In this document: piece by piece, positions 9,372 through 18,161 of the stretch
Layout of the letters: each line of letters starts with the position of its first letter
Numbering within the stretch: position 1 is the stretch's first letter
From: Aromatoleum bremense
GTDB lineage: Bacteria; Pseudomonadota; Gammaproteobacteria; Burkholderiales; Rhodocyclaceae
NCBI RefSeq assembly: GCF_017894365.1
Contig: NZ_CP059467.1
Coordinates: 4,278,001 to 4,342,000, forward strand
Length of the DNA stretch: 64,000 nucleotides
Direction of reading: 5' to 3'
Notes under the pieces: model-generated
Databases searched by the model: none
Told to the model about the DNA's origin: nothing
Seen by the model: the letters and a program-made list of their open reading frames with translations, nothing else
Translations under genes and position numbers: made by a program

Positions 9372-10445
9372 TCACCTGCCGTTCATCAACGCCTCCCGAT
9401 ACGCGTTGAGCGTGGCCGTTCCCGGCTTGCGCCGCTTGTCCAGGTCCGCCGCCCAGGCATTGGCGACCTCGTCCGCAACCCGGATGAATGCCGCCTCGTC
9501 ATCGCTCTTGAACGCCACCAGTCGCACCCCCGCGGCCTTGAGCCGGTCTGCCGCGGCGCGCTCCTCGTCGTCGAACGCCTTGCAGCCGCTCTCGACAATG
9601 CGGTCGCCCGCCTCGGACAGGATCTGCTTCACTTCCGTCGGCAGCTTTGTCCATTTCCGCTCGCTGATCGAATAGGCCACGATCACCGTCCCGAAATTGC
9701 CGCCCACCGTCGCAGTCTTCGTGAGACTCGTGAGCTTGTACGACTCCACGCTGACGAACGAGAACAGCGTGCCGTCGATCGTGCCGCGCGACATCGACTC
9801 GTAGATCTCCGGCGGCGCCATGCGCACGGGGACGGTGTTGAGCTTGTCGAGCGTCATGTGCTGCGCGCCCCCGCTGGCCCGCAGCTTGGCACCGCCGAGA
9901 TCCTTCAGCGTGGCGATGTCCCTGGAGCTGCCGAGCACGGCCTGGTACGGCGGCAGCGCCGCGACGAAGAGCGGGCGGATGCCGTTCGGCTTGAACTCGT
10001 TCGCATACAGGTGCCCCCCCTCCTTCGCCAGCGACCAGTACGCCTGCATCACCTGGCAGGCGCTCGTCGACGCCCCGGGCAGCTCCGCCACCGCGGAGAG
10101 CGGCATCTTCTCGGAGATGTAGGCGGGCCCGACGTAGCCGATGTCGATCACGCCGGTCTGGGTGAGAGTTAGCATGTCCTTCGCCTTGCCCACCTGTTCG
10201 GCGGGAAAGTACTTGAAGTCGATGCGACCGTCGGAGAGCTCGCCGACGAGCTTCATCCACGGCTTGGTCATCTTCTCCGCGATGATGTGGCCGGCCGGCA
10301 GCGAATCGGCCAGGCGGAGCTCGATCCTGTCCTCGGCGGCTTCACCCCGTACGGCGAAGGCCAGCAGCGGCAGGGTTGCGAGCAGGAGGGTCCGGCGCCA
10401 GGCGCGCGCGCCGCCGGTGGGAATGGGAAGCTTGATGGAATGCAT
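9372..10445 (-). CDS. dctP: TRAP transporter periplasmic substrate-binding protein (DctP family)
   Basis: A 357-residue binding protein. A signal peptide (RRTLLLATLPLLAFAVRGEA) is followed by DRIELRLADSLPAGHIIAEK and the DctP core (GVIDIGYVGPAYISEKMPLS, GGAKLRASGG). The start is the ATG at 10445; the open frame upstream is unrelated. It is the last gene of a minus-strand operon and 43 bases after dctM. Ligands of this family are organic acids, including aromatic and alicyclic carboxylates. The neighbouring CoA enzymes point to such an acid here. Confidence 0.9.
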   Translation of the reverse strand: MHSIKLPIPTGGARAWRRTLLLATLPLLAFAVRGEAAEDRIELRLADSLPAGHIIAEKMTKPWMKLVGELSDGRIDFKYFPAEQVGKAKDMLTLTQTGVIDIGYVGPAYISEKMPLSAVAELPGASTSACQVMQAYWSLAKEGGHLYANEFKPNGIRPLFVAALPPYQAVLGSSRDIATLKDLGGAKLRASGGAQHMTLDKLNTVPVRMAPPEIYESMSRGTIDGTLFSFVSVESYKLTSLTKTATVGGNFGTVIVAYSISERKWTKLPTEVKQILSEAGDRIVESGCKAFDDEERAAADRLKAAGVRLVAFKSDDEAAFIRVADEVANAWAADLDKRRKPGTATLNAYREALMNGR

Positions 10446-10488
10446 GGTGAGTCTCCTCGGAGGGGTTGATTGGCGTTTGCATAACGCC

Positions 10489-11775
10489 TTATTGCATGTG
10501 GGACGGCAGCCACAGGATGAGCTGCGGGAACGCGAGCAGCAGCGCGATCGCGGCGACATGGGCGATGACGTGGGGCGTGGTGCCGCGGAACACCTCGCCG
10601 ACGGGCCGTCCCGAGTAGCGCGACACGATGAAGCAGTTGAGCCCGACCGGCGGCGTCACCATCCCCATTTCAGCGACCACGATGATGAGCACCCCGAACC
10701 ACACGAGGTCGAATCCGAGCGACTGCACCAGCGGCACCACGATCGGCACGGTGAGGATGAGGATGGCGATCTGGTCCATGAACGCCCCGAGGATCAGATA
10801 GCCCAGCAGCAGCAGCACGAGAATCAGCCAACGCGAGGTATCGAGGCTGCCGACCCACGCCACGAGATCCTGCGACACCTGGGTGAGCGCGAAGAAATAG
10901 CCGAAGATGCTGGCGCCGAGAAGGATCATGATCACCATGCACGAGCCGTGCGCGGCCTTGGTCACCGCCAGGCGCAGCCCTTCGGCGGTCAGGCGGCCGC
11001 TGCGCCAGGCGAGCAGCATGGCGACGAAGGCGCCCAGTGCGGAGGCCTCGGTCGGCGTGGCGATACCCGAATAGATGATTCCGGTCACGGCGGCGAAGAG
11101 CGCAATCATCGGACCGACCACGCGCAGCAGCTGGAAGCGCTCGCGCAGCGGCACCGGCGACGACGTGGGCGCATGCGACGGATTGCGCCAGGCGAGGAAC
11201 CACACCGTTCCAACGATGACCAGCATTACCAGGAGCCCCGGGATCACCCCGCCGATCAGGAGCTTGCCGATGTTCACGTCGGCGATGAGCCCATACACGA
11301 CCATCGCGATGCTCGGCGGAATCAGCATCGCCAGCGTGCCGGAGATCGCCACGACGCCGGCCGCGAGCTTGGGCTCATAGCCGTGCTTGAGCATCGCGGG
11401 CAGGCTGGTGGCCGAGAGCGTCGCCGCCGAGGCAGTGCTCGTGCCGCAGATCGCGCCGAAGCCCGCGCCAGCGAGCGCCGTGGCCATGCCGAGGCCACCC
11501 CGGATGCTGCCGACCCAGGCCGCGGCGGCGCGGAAGAGCGCGTCCGCAACCCCGCTCAGCAGCACGAATTCCGCCATCAGGATGAACATCGGGATGGTGA
11601 TCAGCTCGTAGGACGAGACCACCGACAGCGGCGTGGTCTGCAGCACGCCAAAGAGCGCGTCGGTGCCCGCCGTCAGCAGCAGTCCGAGGGACCCCGCTGC
11701 GGCCATGGCGAATCCGACCGGGGTGCCGATCGCCAGCATGGCGAAGAGCGCGGCGATGACAAGTGCGGTGCTCAT
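10489..11775 (-). CDS. dctM: TRAP transporter large permease (DctM family)
   Basis: A 428-residue inner-membrane protein with about twelve hydrophobic segments, the symporter subunit of the TRAP system. Family stretches include GTPVGFAMAAAGSLGLL, FGAICGTSTASAATLSATSL and MVTPPVGLNCFI. Its ATG overlaps the dctQ stop (ATGA), so the two are translationally coupled. Confidence 0.92.
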   Translation of the reverse strand: MSTALVIAALFAMLAIGTPVGFAMAAAGSLGLLLTAGTDALFGVLQTTPLSVVSSYELITIPMFILMAEFVLLSGVADALFRAAAAWVGSIRGGLGMATALAGAGFGAICGTSTASAATLSATSLPAMLKHGYEPKLAAGVVAISGTLAMLIPPSIAMVVYGLIADVNIGKLLIGGVIPGLLVMLVIVGTVWFLAWRNPSHAPTSSPVPLRERFQLLRVVGPMIALFAAVTGIIYSGIATPTEASALGAFVAMLLAWRSGRLTAEGLRLAVTKAAHGSCMVIMILLGASIFGYFFALTQVSQDLVAWVGSLDTSRWLILVLLLLGYLILGAFMDQIAILILTVPIVVPLVQSLGFDLVWFGVLIIVVAEMGMVTPPVGLNCFIVSRYSGRPVGEVFRGTTPHVIAHVAAIALLLAFPQLILWLPSHMQ

Positions 11776-12329
11776 TGTGCGAGCTCCTCTGCATGACGAT
11801 GAGTAATCCCCTCGGTGGCGGAAACCGGTGCTTTCGCGGCGGCCGGACCGAAAAGGTTTCGAACGAACTGAAGCGCCAGGCGCAGCACGAGGAACGCCGA
11901 GCCGATCGGGACGATGATCGCGGACAGCCACATCGGCCAGGGGATGTTCCCCGCCAGGACCTCGTCGTTGGCGAAGTTCTCCCACGCACGCTCGGCTCCG
12001 ATGTAGACGATCAGGGAGAACATCACGAGGCTGACCCCAGCCGTGACGAGGTCAGCGGCACGCCGCGCGCGGGGGCCCATCCTGGCATGCAGGATGTCGA
12101 TGCCGACGTGAGCATTCTCCCGATGCGCATCGCTGAGGACGAAGTAGAAGACCCCCGCCATGAGATAGAGCGCGATCAGATCGTAAGCCCACGCAAACGG
12201 GCTGTTGAACAGATAGCGCATCGCGACATCGGCGGTCACCACCAACATGATCGCCAACATGAAGCCCACGGCGACGAGCGCAACCGCCCGCTCGAGCGCC
12301 TTCAGGCCTTTTTCCATTCGCATCAACAT
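11772..12329 (-). CDS. dctQ: TRAP transporter small permease (DctQ family)
   Basis: A 185-residue membrane protein with four hydrophobic segments (ALVAVGFMLAIMLVVTADVA, LIALYLMAGVFYFVLSD, LVTAGVSLVMFSLIVYIGAE, WLSAIIVPIGSAFLVLRLAL). The conserved RYLFNSPFAWAYDL motif of DctQ is present. It lies 36 bases after the enoyl-CoA hydratase, so transport and beta-oxidation genes share a transcript. Confidence 0.9.
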   Translation of the reverse strand: MLMRMEKGLKALERAVALVAVGFMLAIMLVVTADVAMRYLFNSPFAWAYDLIALYLMAGVFYFVLSDAHRENAHVGIDILHARMGPRARRAADLVTAGVSLVMFSLIVYIGAERAWENFANDEVLAGNIPWPMWLSAIIVPIGSAFLVLRLALQFVRNLFGPAAAKAPVSATEGITHRHAEELAQ

Positions 12330-12365
12330 TTTTGTCTCCTCCGGCCCTGCCGGACTGGTTCGGGA

Positions 12366-13169
12366 TTACCGCCCGTGGAAGGACGGTTGCCTCTTCTCGG
12401 CGAAGGCCCTGCGACCTTCCACGCGATCCTCGGTGTCTCGAAGTACGCCCCAGTGGAGCTCGGTCAACAGCTGGGCGTCGGTTTCGCTGAGGTGGCCGGT
12501 CTGGCGCGACAGTTTTTTGACCGCCTGCACCGCGAGCGGTGCGTTCACCGCGATGCGAGCGGCAAGCGACAGCGCCCGGTCCAGCAGGGCGTCGCCGTCG
12601 ACCGTCTCGGTCACCAGCCCGATCCGTTGCGCTTCGGCGGCACCGATGCGCTCGCCCGTAAGCACCATCTGCATCGCATGGGCGGAAGGCACGGCCTTGA
12701 GCAGGCGATGCAGGCCCGAGACCGCGGGGATCGACCCGACCGCCACCTCCGGCAGGCCGAAGCTCGCGTTGGCCGAGGCGAGCCTCAGATCGCACTGCAA
12801 GGCGATCTCCAGACCGGCGCCGAGGCAGTGGCCGTTCACCGCGGCGATCACCGGCTTCCACAGGCCGAGGTCCGTGAGATCCATCAGCCGGATGTAGAGG
12901 CCAAGCTCCGCGGCGCGCTCCGGCGCCTGGAAAAGTGCCTCGGGGTAGCTCGCCGATGACGATTGCGTGCCCTTGAGGTCGGCGCCGGCGCAGAAGGCGC
13001 GTGTGCCGGCGCCGGTGAGCACGGCGACGCGCAAGTCGTCGCGGTCGCGCACCTCGGCGAGGCGCCCGCGCAGTTCGTGCAGGTCGGCGACGTCCAGCGC
13101 ATTCGATGCCTCCGGCCGGTCGATGGTGAGGACGGCCACCGGGCCGTCGGTCTCGAATCGGATGCTCAT
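12366..13169 (-). CDS. Enoyl-CoA hydratase/isomerase (crotonase family)
   Basis: A 267-residue crotonase. The oxyanion-hole motifs are AFCAGADLKG and GHCLGAGLEIALQCDLRLAS, and the second catalytic region reads FGLPEVAVGSIPAVSGLHRL. It ends in FAEKRQPSFHGR, a usual crotonase tail. It probably hydrates an unsaturated acyl-CoA between the CoA-transferase and SDR steps. The start at 13169 lies 11 bases after the SDR stop. Confidence 0.9.
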   Translation of the reverse strand: MSIRFETDGPVAVLTIDRPEASNALDVADLHELRGRLAEVRDRDDLRVAVLTGAGTRAFCAGADLKGTQSSSASYPEALFQAPERAAELGLYIRLMDLTDLGLWKPVIAAVNGHCLGAGLEIALQCDLRLASANASFGLPEVAVGSIPAVSGLHRLLKAVPSAHAMQMVLTGERIGAAEAQRIGLVTETVDGDALLDRALSLAARIAVNAPLAVQAVKKLSRQTGHLSETDAQLLTELHWGVLRDTEDRVEGRRAFAEKRQPSFHGR

Positions 13170-13180
13170 GGCCGCCCTCC

Positions 13181-13945
13181 TCACACGCTCGGCGACGACA
13201 GGCTGCGCCCGCCGCACACGTAGAGCGTCTGCCCGGTGACGTAGGACGAGCGCGGGTCGAGGAAGAAGGCCACCGCGTTGGCGATGTCGTCGGCCGTGCC
13301 GATGCGCTGAACCGGCACCGACTTCTGCAGCTTTGCCTGGACCTCGGGCGCGAAGTTGCGGAAGAGCGGCGTGTCGATGATGCCCGGCGCCACGGCGTTG
13401 ACCGTCACTCCCTTGGCGGCGAACTCGATCGCCAGCGAACGGGTGAGGCTCACCACCCCGCCCTTGGCCGCCGAGTAGTTCGCCTGCCCGAAGCCGCCGA
13501 GCCAGGCGCGCGAGGAGATGTTCACCACCCGGCCGTAGCCGCGCTCGATCATCCCCGGCAGCACCGCGCGGCAACACAGGAACTGCGAGCGCAGGTTGGT
13601 ATCGATGACGAGATCCCAGTCCTCGTCGCGCATGTTGAGAAAACGCATGTCGCGCACCGCACCGGCGTTGTTCACCAGGTAGTCGATGCGCCCGGCCTGC
13701 GCGGCGATGTCGGCGAAGGCGGCGTTGACCGCCGCCGAGTCGGTGAGGTCCACCGTGGCGCCGATCGCCTTCAGGCCCTCGTCTGCGAGTCCGCTGACCG
13801 CCTCGTCGAGGGCGGCGCCGTCACGGTCGAGGAGCGCCACGGTGAGCCCTTCGCGCGCGAGTTGGGTCGCGATGCCGAGGCCGATGCCGCGGGCGGCGCC
13901 TGTTACCGCGGCGACGTGGGTGGAGTCGAAGCGTTGCATGTCCAT
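13181..13945 (-). CDS. Short-chain dehydrogenase/reductase, FabG-like
   Basis: A 254-residue NAD(P)-dependent oxidoreductase. It has the glycine-rich TGAARGIGLGIA, NNAG, the catalytic serine in NISSRAWLGG, YSAAK (Tyr/Lys pair) and the PGIIDTPLF loop. In this operon it likely oxidises the 3-hydroxyacyl-CoA made by the hydratase. Its ATG lies one base after the thiolase stop (TGAcATG), indicating coupling. Confidence 0.9.
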   Translation of the reverse strand: MDMQRFDSTHVAAVTGAARGIGLGIATQLAREGLTVALLDRDGAALDEAVSGLADEGLKAIGATVDLTDSAAVNAAFADIAAQAGRIDYLVNNAGAVRDMRFLNMRDEDWDLVIDTNLRSQFLCCRAVLPGMIERGYGRVVNISSRAWLGGFGQANYSAAKGGVVSLTRSLAIEFAAKGVTVNAVAPGIIDTPLFRNFAPEVQAKLQKSVPVQRIGTADDIANAVAFFLDPRSSYVTGQTLYVCGGRSLSSPSV

Positions 13946-13946
13946 G

Positions 13947-15092
13947 TCACACCCCCAGCAGATGAACCGACGAGGCGGCATGGTCGACGCCCGCAATGCC
14001 GCCGCCGGTGCATTGGGTGAGGCCCACGCGCGCGCCTTCGACCTGGCGCGCGCCGGCACGCCCCTGCAGGTGCCACATGATCTCCACCATCTGCGCGACG
14101 CCGGTCGCACCGAGCGGATGGCCTTTCGCCAGCAGTCCGCCGCTGGGGTTTACCGGCACGCGCCCGCCGAGCTGCGTGGCGCCGGACTGCAGGAAGGGAA
14201 CCGCTTCGCCGTGCGGCGCGAGACCCAGCGCCTCGTAGTAGAGGAGCTCGGCGATGGTGAAGGCGTCGTGGAGCTCCACCACGTCCACGTCCCGCGGACT
14301 CAGGCCCGCCTGCTCGTAGGCCTGGCGGGCGGCGCGGGCGGTGATCTCGGCGTCGAGGATGTCGTCGTCGGCCTGCTCCCGGATGCCGGACACCACCACC
14401 GACGACAACACCTTCACGGGTCGCGCCTGTGACGGGCGCCGCGAGCTCAGCACCACCGCGGCCGCCCCGTCGACCTGCGAGGGGCAGCACTGCAGCAGCG
14501 TCAGCGGATCGGCGATCATGCGCGAGGCGAGCACCTCTTCCACCGTGGTTTCGCTGCGCTGCTGGGCATATTCATTGAGCGCGCCGTGGCGCCGGTTCTT
14601 CACCGCCACGGCGGCGAGATCGGCGGGGCTCGCATTGCGCTCGTGGAGGAAACGCGTGCCGCGCATCGCATACACCGCCGGCAGCACCATGCCGGCCTTC
14701 GCGTAGAGCTCGGTCTTGTGGTCGTTGCGCTGCATCGGGATGGTGCCGCCGCCCAGCGCGGTGAGCTGCTCGATGCCGAACACCAGCACGGTGTCGTACT
14801 GTTGGGCGAACAAGGCGTGCCGCGCGAGATGCACGGCGGTGGCGCCGCTCGCGCAGGCGTTCTCGATGTTGTAGACGGGGATCCCGTCGAACCCGAGGTC
14901 GCGCACGATGAGCTGCCCCAGGATCATGCCGCCCAGCACGTTCGCGCAGTAGATGGCCTGGATGTCGTGCGGCGACACACCGGCGTCGTCCATCGCCTTG
15001 AGAATGGCCTGCTGCGCGAGCTCGGGGGCGAGCACACCCGGATGGCGGCCGAAGGGCGTCATCGCGCCCCCGCTGATGTAGATGTCTTGCAT
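13947..15092 (-). CDS. SCP2-type (lipid-transfer-type) thiolase
   Basis: A 381-residue thiolase-fold protein with nucleophile in ENACASGATAVHLARHALF and the histidine loop NPSGGLLAKGHPLGATGVAQ. This branch normally acts with an OB-fold DUF35 partner, and one lies 19 bases upstream. It should cleave the 3-oxoacyl-CoA that ends the pathway. ATG 15092 is preferred over the one two codons earlier because a GAGG site is then at a proper distance. Confidence 0.88.
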   Translation of the reverse strand: MQDIYISGGAMTPFGRHPGVLAPELAQQAILKAMDDAGVSPHDIQAIYCANVLGGMILGQLIVRDLGFDGIPVYNIENACASGATAVHLARHALFAQQYDTVLVFGIEQLTALGGGTIPMQRNDHKTELYAKAGMVLPAVYAMRGTRFLHERNASPADLAAVAVKNRRHGALNEYAQQRSETTVEEVLASRMIADPLTLLQCCPSQVDGAAAVVLSSRRPSQARPVKVLSSVVVSGIREQADDDILDAEITARAARQAYEQAGLSPRDVDVVELHDAFTIAELLYYEALGLAPHGEAVPFLQSGATQLGGRVPVNPSGGLLAKGHPLGATGVAQMVEIMWHLQGRAGARQVEGARVGLTQCTGGGIAGVDHAASSVHLLGV

Positions 15093-15111
15093 GGTCATTG
15101 CCTCGGTGGGG

Positions 15112-15465
15112 TCAGGCCGGGATGGCTTCGAAGACGTAGCCGAACGCCTCGTCCGGCCGCGGCAGGTAGCGGTCGCCGATCGCGGGATGGTCCTTGCCCT
15201 GCAGCCGTCCGAAGAGGCGGACCGGGCCGGGGAAGTCGACGAAGCCCAGTGCGAAAGGCAGCTGGCCGCTCTTGGGGCTGGGGTGGATGACGGTGTAACT
15301 GTAGACGACGCCGACGCCCGCCATCGGGACCGTGTCATGGCGCGCCGCGAGCGGCGAGGCCGGGGGCAAGGCGGGGAAGATCAGCTCGGCGGTTTCGCGA
15401 TCACGCGATGCGAGCAGTTGGGGGGCGGAGTCGTGACTCCAGAGTGGGTAAGCTTGGACTGACAC
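15112..15465 (-). CDS. OB-fold DUF35-type protein, thiolase partner
   Basis: A 117-residue protein with the DUF35 OB-fold signature (VYSYTVIHPS, PFALGFVDFPGPVRLFGRL, DRYLPRPDEAFGYVFEAI). Such proteins form a complex with SCP2-type thiolases and channel the acyl-CoA. It contains no cysteine, so the N-terminal rubredoxin-like zinc ribbon that most members carry is degenerate. The start is GTG at 15465, eight bases after GAGGAG. First gene of the long minus-strand operon. Confidence 0.8.
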   Translation of the reverse strand: MSVQAYPLWSHDSAPQLLASRDRETAELIFPALPPASPLAARHDTVPMAGVGVVYSYTVIHPSPKSGQLPFALGFVDFPGPVRLFGRLQGKDHPAIGDRYLPRPDEAFGYVFEAIPA

Positions 15466-15566
15466 CTCAGTCTCCTCGTCGAGTTGGATTGCATCGGCCC
15501 CTTGCGGGACTGCTGCAATGGTTGTCGCTCAGCCCAAACCCCACAAACGATATTTCCACCCTCTTA

Positions 15567-15585
15567 GATTGAGATTTTCTCAATC
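15567..15585. promoter_or_regulatory. LysR-type operator, copy 3
   Basis: GATTGAG-N5-CTCAATC, identical in both arms to the site before lysR. It lies 102 bases upstream of the first gene of the DUF35/thiolase/SDR/hydratase/TRAP operon, the normal place for a LysR activator. Confidence 0.8.
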
Positions 15586-15629
15586 ACTATCGAATCGCCC
15601 GGCATACTCAACGCATGAGGATTTATGAA

Positions 15630-16020
15630 TCGATCAGCATGCTTTGAGCCCTGGTGGTCGGCTTCGGCTACGCGCCTGTCACGCCGGCGGTCAGCCACAT
15701 GCTCGCGCTATCCACCCGCGCGAAACCTCGGCTTGGTACTTTCCGTGAAAGCAGACCGGGGTCGTCGCCGGCCGCTGGCTCGGCTCGGCTCGGCTCGGCT
15801 CGGTCAGGATGCTCGTGGTCCTCGCGCTCGCGACGACTGCAGGCGGAGTCATCCTCTCGGGCATGCCCACCGCATTGGGAAGCTGGCTGCCGATGATCAT
15901 CGGCAGCATCGTCAGCGCATGTGCGCTTGGGCGGAATGGGACCTTCTTGGCCGAGGTCGCCCGCCAGGCACCCTCCGGCACGGCAGGACGGGGCAACTTG
16001 CGATTGAAGGGCCTGCCCGG
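15630..16020 (+). pseudogene. Fragment of an MFS transporter
   Basis: Fragments in more than one plus-strand frame read like one major-facilitator protein: VVGFGYAPVTPAVSHMLA, then a frame change near LGLVLSVK, then LVVLALATTAGGVILSGM, ALGSWLPMIIGSIVSACALG and FLAEVARQAPSGTAG. These match the middle of CynX-like MFS carriers. Both ends are missing and at least one frameshift is present, with a slippage-prone CGGCT repeat at the break. Not functional. Confidence 0.65.
15777..15803. repeat. CGGCT pentanucleotide tandem repeat
   Basis: About five perfect copies of CGGCT inside the MFS remnant, with CTGGCT before and CGGTC after. The unit length is not a multiple of three, so copy changes shift the frame. 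Confidence 0.8.
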
Positions 16021-16062
16021 TCCGTGCACGAGCAGCCTGCTATCGTCCCCAAAAAGGGGGCT

Positions 16063-17310
16063 TCAGTCGCCCTGAGGTTCCGGCGGCCCCTCGCAGCCGA
16101 CGCCGCCGTTCGCGCGCGCCCGAACGAACAGCGGCCCGAGATAAGCGCAGCACAGCGCAAACGCCAATACCCACGCGACGCTTGCGGCGCTCATCCAGGC
16201 AGCACCATGGCTGCCCGCTCCGCCCGCGACAGCGCGCATGACGGCAGCGGCGACGAGCAACCCGGCGCTGGCCGGAATCCACCGTCGCTCGTCGAGCGGG
16301 TAGCCGCCGTGGGTGCGCCCGGCGATGCAGACGACGACGAATACGCTCAGGCCGAGTGCCCCCACGGTAAGCAGGTGACGCCCGCTGCTGACGGCGCTGT
16401 CGCCGCTGATCAGCGCGAACCCGATCAGGCCGAAGCCGCCCGCCATCAGGACATACACCAGATACAGCATCAACGGCCAACGCCGGAAAAGCGGGCGGCC
16501 GACGTGCCAGTCGTTGAGCAGATTGAAGAGCGCCGCCGACGCTGCGAGGGCCAGCCAGCCGCCGAGCCGCGCGCCCGGCGCGACGAACTCGACGGCGGTG
16601 TACAGGCCGATGCAGACGATCGCCAGATTGCGCCGCGGCGGGCGGGCGCGATATTCATCCCGCACGGTGCCGCCCTTTTCGCGCCACGTGTCGATCGACG
16701 CATTGACGATACGCATCGAGATACGGCTCAGCGCGACGACGATCAGGATCATCAGCACTCCGACCGTGGCGTGGAGCCAGCGCGCCGGCGAGGCGCCGCT
16801 CAACGCGTCGGCGTAAAAGCCGGCGACCAGCAGCGTCAGCGCGATCAGCGCCCAGAGAAAAGACAGGTGGCGTCGCTCGGGGTGACGCCACAGGCGCGGG
16901 GCGAGCAGGAAGATCAGGCCGGCGAGCAGCGCGAGATGGGCGAGCGCCGAGACGATCAACGCGCCCGCGCCGACTGCCCCCGACAACCAGAACGCCACGC
17001 GCCCCGTCAGCCACGACACCGCGAGCAGACGCACCGCGTGCGAGCCGATCGCAGGGCTGCGGGTGAATTCGGGCACCGCGGTGAGCGCGAAGCCGGCGAC
17101 CGCCGCGAGTCCGAAGCCGAACAGCAGTTCGTGTGCGTGCCAGATGAAGGTCCCCCCGGGGGTGGCGGGCAGCGGCACGCCCCAGGCAAGGAAGACGCTC
17201 CACGCAAGAACGAGCAGCGGCGCCGACAGCACGGCGAACAGGAAGAAGGAGCGGAAACCGCACATCCAAACGGGGTGATCGAGGGACCACAGGCCCCGCA
17301 GGATCAACAT
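16063..17310 (-). CDS. NnrS family membrane protein
   Basis: A 415-residue polytopic membrane protein of the haem/copper NnrS family linked to nitric-oxide stress in denitrifiers. Signature stretches are PVWMCGFRSFFLFAVLSAPL, FIWHAHELLFGFGLAAVAGF and RTHGGYPLDERRW, with the conserved histidines. About twelve hydrophobic segments. The ATG follows AAGGAGGGCAAGTTC and overlaps the ATPase stop by seven bases, making it the last gene of the TonB/ABC operon. Confidence 0.9.
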   Translation of the reverse strand: MLILRGLWSLDHPVWMCGFRSFFLFAVLSAPLLVLAWSVFLAWGVPLPATPGGTFIWHAHELLFGFGLAAVAGFALTAVPEFTRSPAIGSHAVRLLAVSWLTGRVAFWLSGAVGAGALIVSALAHLALLAGLIFLLAPRLWRHPERRHLSFLWALIALTLLVAGFYADALSGASPARWLHATVGVLMILIVVALSRISMRIVNASIDTWREKGGTVRDEYRARPPRRNLAIVCIGLYTAVEFVAPGARLGGWLALAASAALFNLLNDWHVGRPLFRRWPLMLYLVYVLMAGGFGLIGFALISGDSAVSSGRHLLTVGALGLSVFVVVCIAGRTHGGYPLDERRWIPASAGLLVAAAVMRAVAGGAGSHGAAWMSAASVAWVLAFALCCAYLGPLFVRARANGGVGCEGPPEPQGD

Positions 17311-18161
17311 GAACTTGCCCTCCTTGCCTTCGCGGTCGACTCCCACCCTTCGCCCGGCAAGTCTGCGGTAGGCAGGGCCTGTTCCGCGGCGCGCGCGTGA
17401 AACGCTGTGCGGCGCGCTGGGGGCACGGGCCCGAGACCAAAACTCTGCCGCACCGCCGGCACCTGCAGCAGCTCGGCCGTCCGGTGATACGTGTGCGGTT
17501 CGTCGCGTGTGCTCGCGGGGGTCGGTAGATCGACGCGGTACACGATGCGGCCGGGTTCGGGCGCCATGACGAGAATCGTGTCGGCGAGGCGGACCGCTTC
17601 CATCAGGTCGTGGGTGATCATCAGCACCGCGAGTCCGTGCTCGCGCTGGTGGTCGAGAAGCAGGTGGTGCAGCTGGCCTTTCAGGCCGATGTCCAGCGCC
17701 GAGAAAGGTTCGTCCATGAGCAGCAGGTCGGGCGCGAGCACCAGCGCGCGGGCCAGTGCAACCCGGCTCTGCATGCCGCCGGAGAGCGCGTGCGGAAACT
17801 GGTCCAGCGCGAGGTCGTCGAGGCCGACCGCACGGGCCATCGCCGCACTGCGGCGGATTCGCTCGGTGGACGGGACGCCGGCGGCTCTCAGGCCGAGCGC
17901 GATGTTGTCCCGCGCCGTCTTCCACGGCAACAGCCGAGGTTGCTGGAACATCACTGCCGGACGCGCGAAGCCGTTTTCGAGCTGGCCGCGCTGCACCGGC
18001 ACGAGCCCGGCGCACAGGTGCAACAGCGTGGTTTTGCCGCAACCCGAGGGGCCGACCAGCGCCATCACCTGCCCGGCCTCGAGCGTGAGATCGATGTCGT
18101 CGAGCACCGTTTTCAGCGCGTAGGCGTGAGCGAGCCCGGCGACGGCAAGACGAGAGCTCAT
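17304..18161 (-). CDS. ABC transporter ATPase, SsuB/TauB-like
   Basis: A 285-residue importer ATPase with Walker A GPSGCGKTT, Q-loop VMFQQPRLLPW, signature LSGGMQSRVALARAL, Walker B LLLMDEPFSALD and switch histidine MITHDLMEA. The C-terminal 50 residues past the core are unusually long and basic. Its ATG overlaps the permease stop (ATGA). Closest by motif to nitrate/sulfonate/taurine ATPases. Confidence 0.9.
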   Translation of the reverse strand: MSSRLAVAGLAHAYALKTVLDDIDLTLEAGQVMALVGPSGCGKTTLLHLCAGLVPVQRGQLENGFARPAVMFQQPRLLPWKTARDNIALGLRAAGVPSTERIRRSAAMARAVGLDDLALDQFPHALSGGMQSRVALARALVLAPDLLLMDEPFSALDIGLKGQLHHLLLDHQREHGLAVLMITHDLMEAVRLADTILVMAPEPGRIVYRVDLPTPASTRDEPHTYHRTAELLQVPAVRQSFGLGPVPPARRTAFHARAAEQALPTADLPGEGWESTAKARRASSC

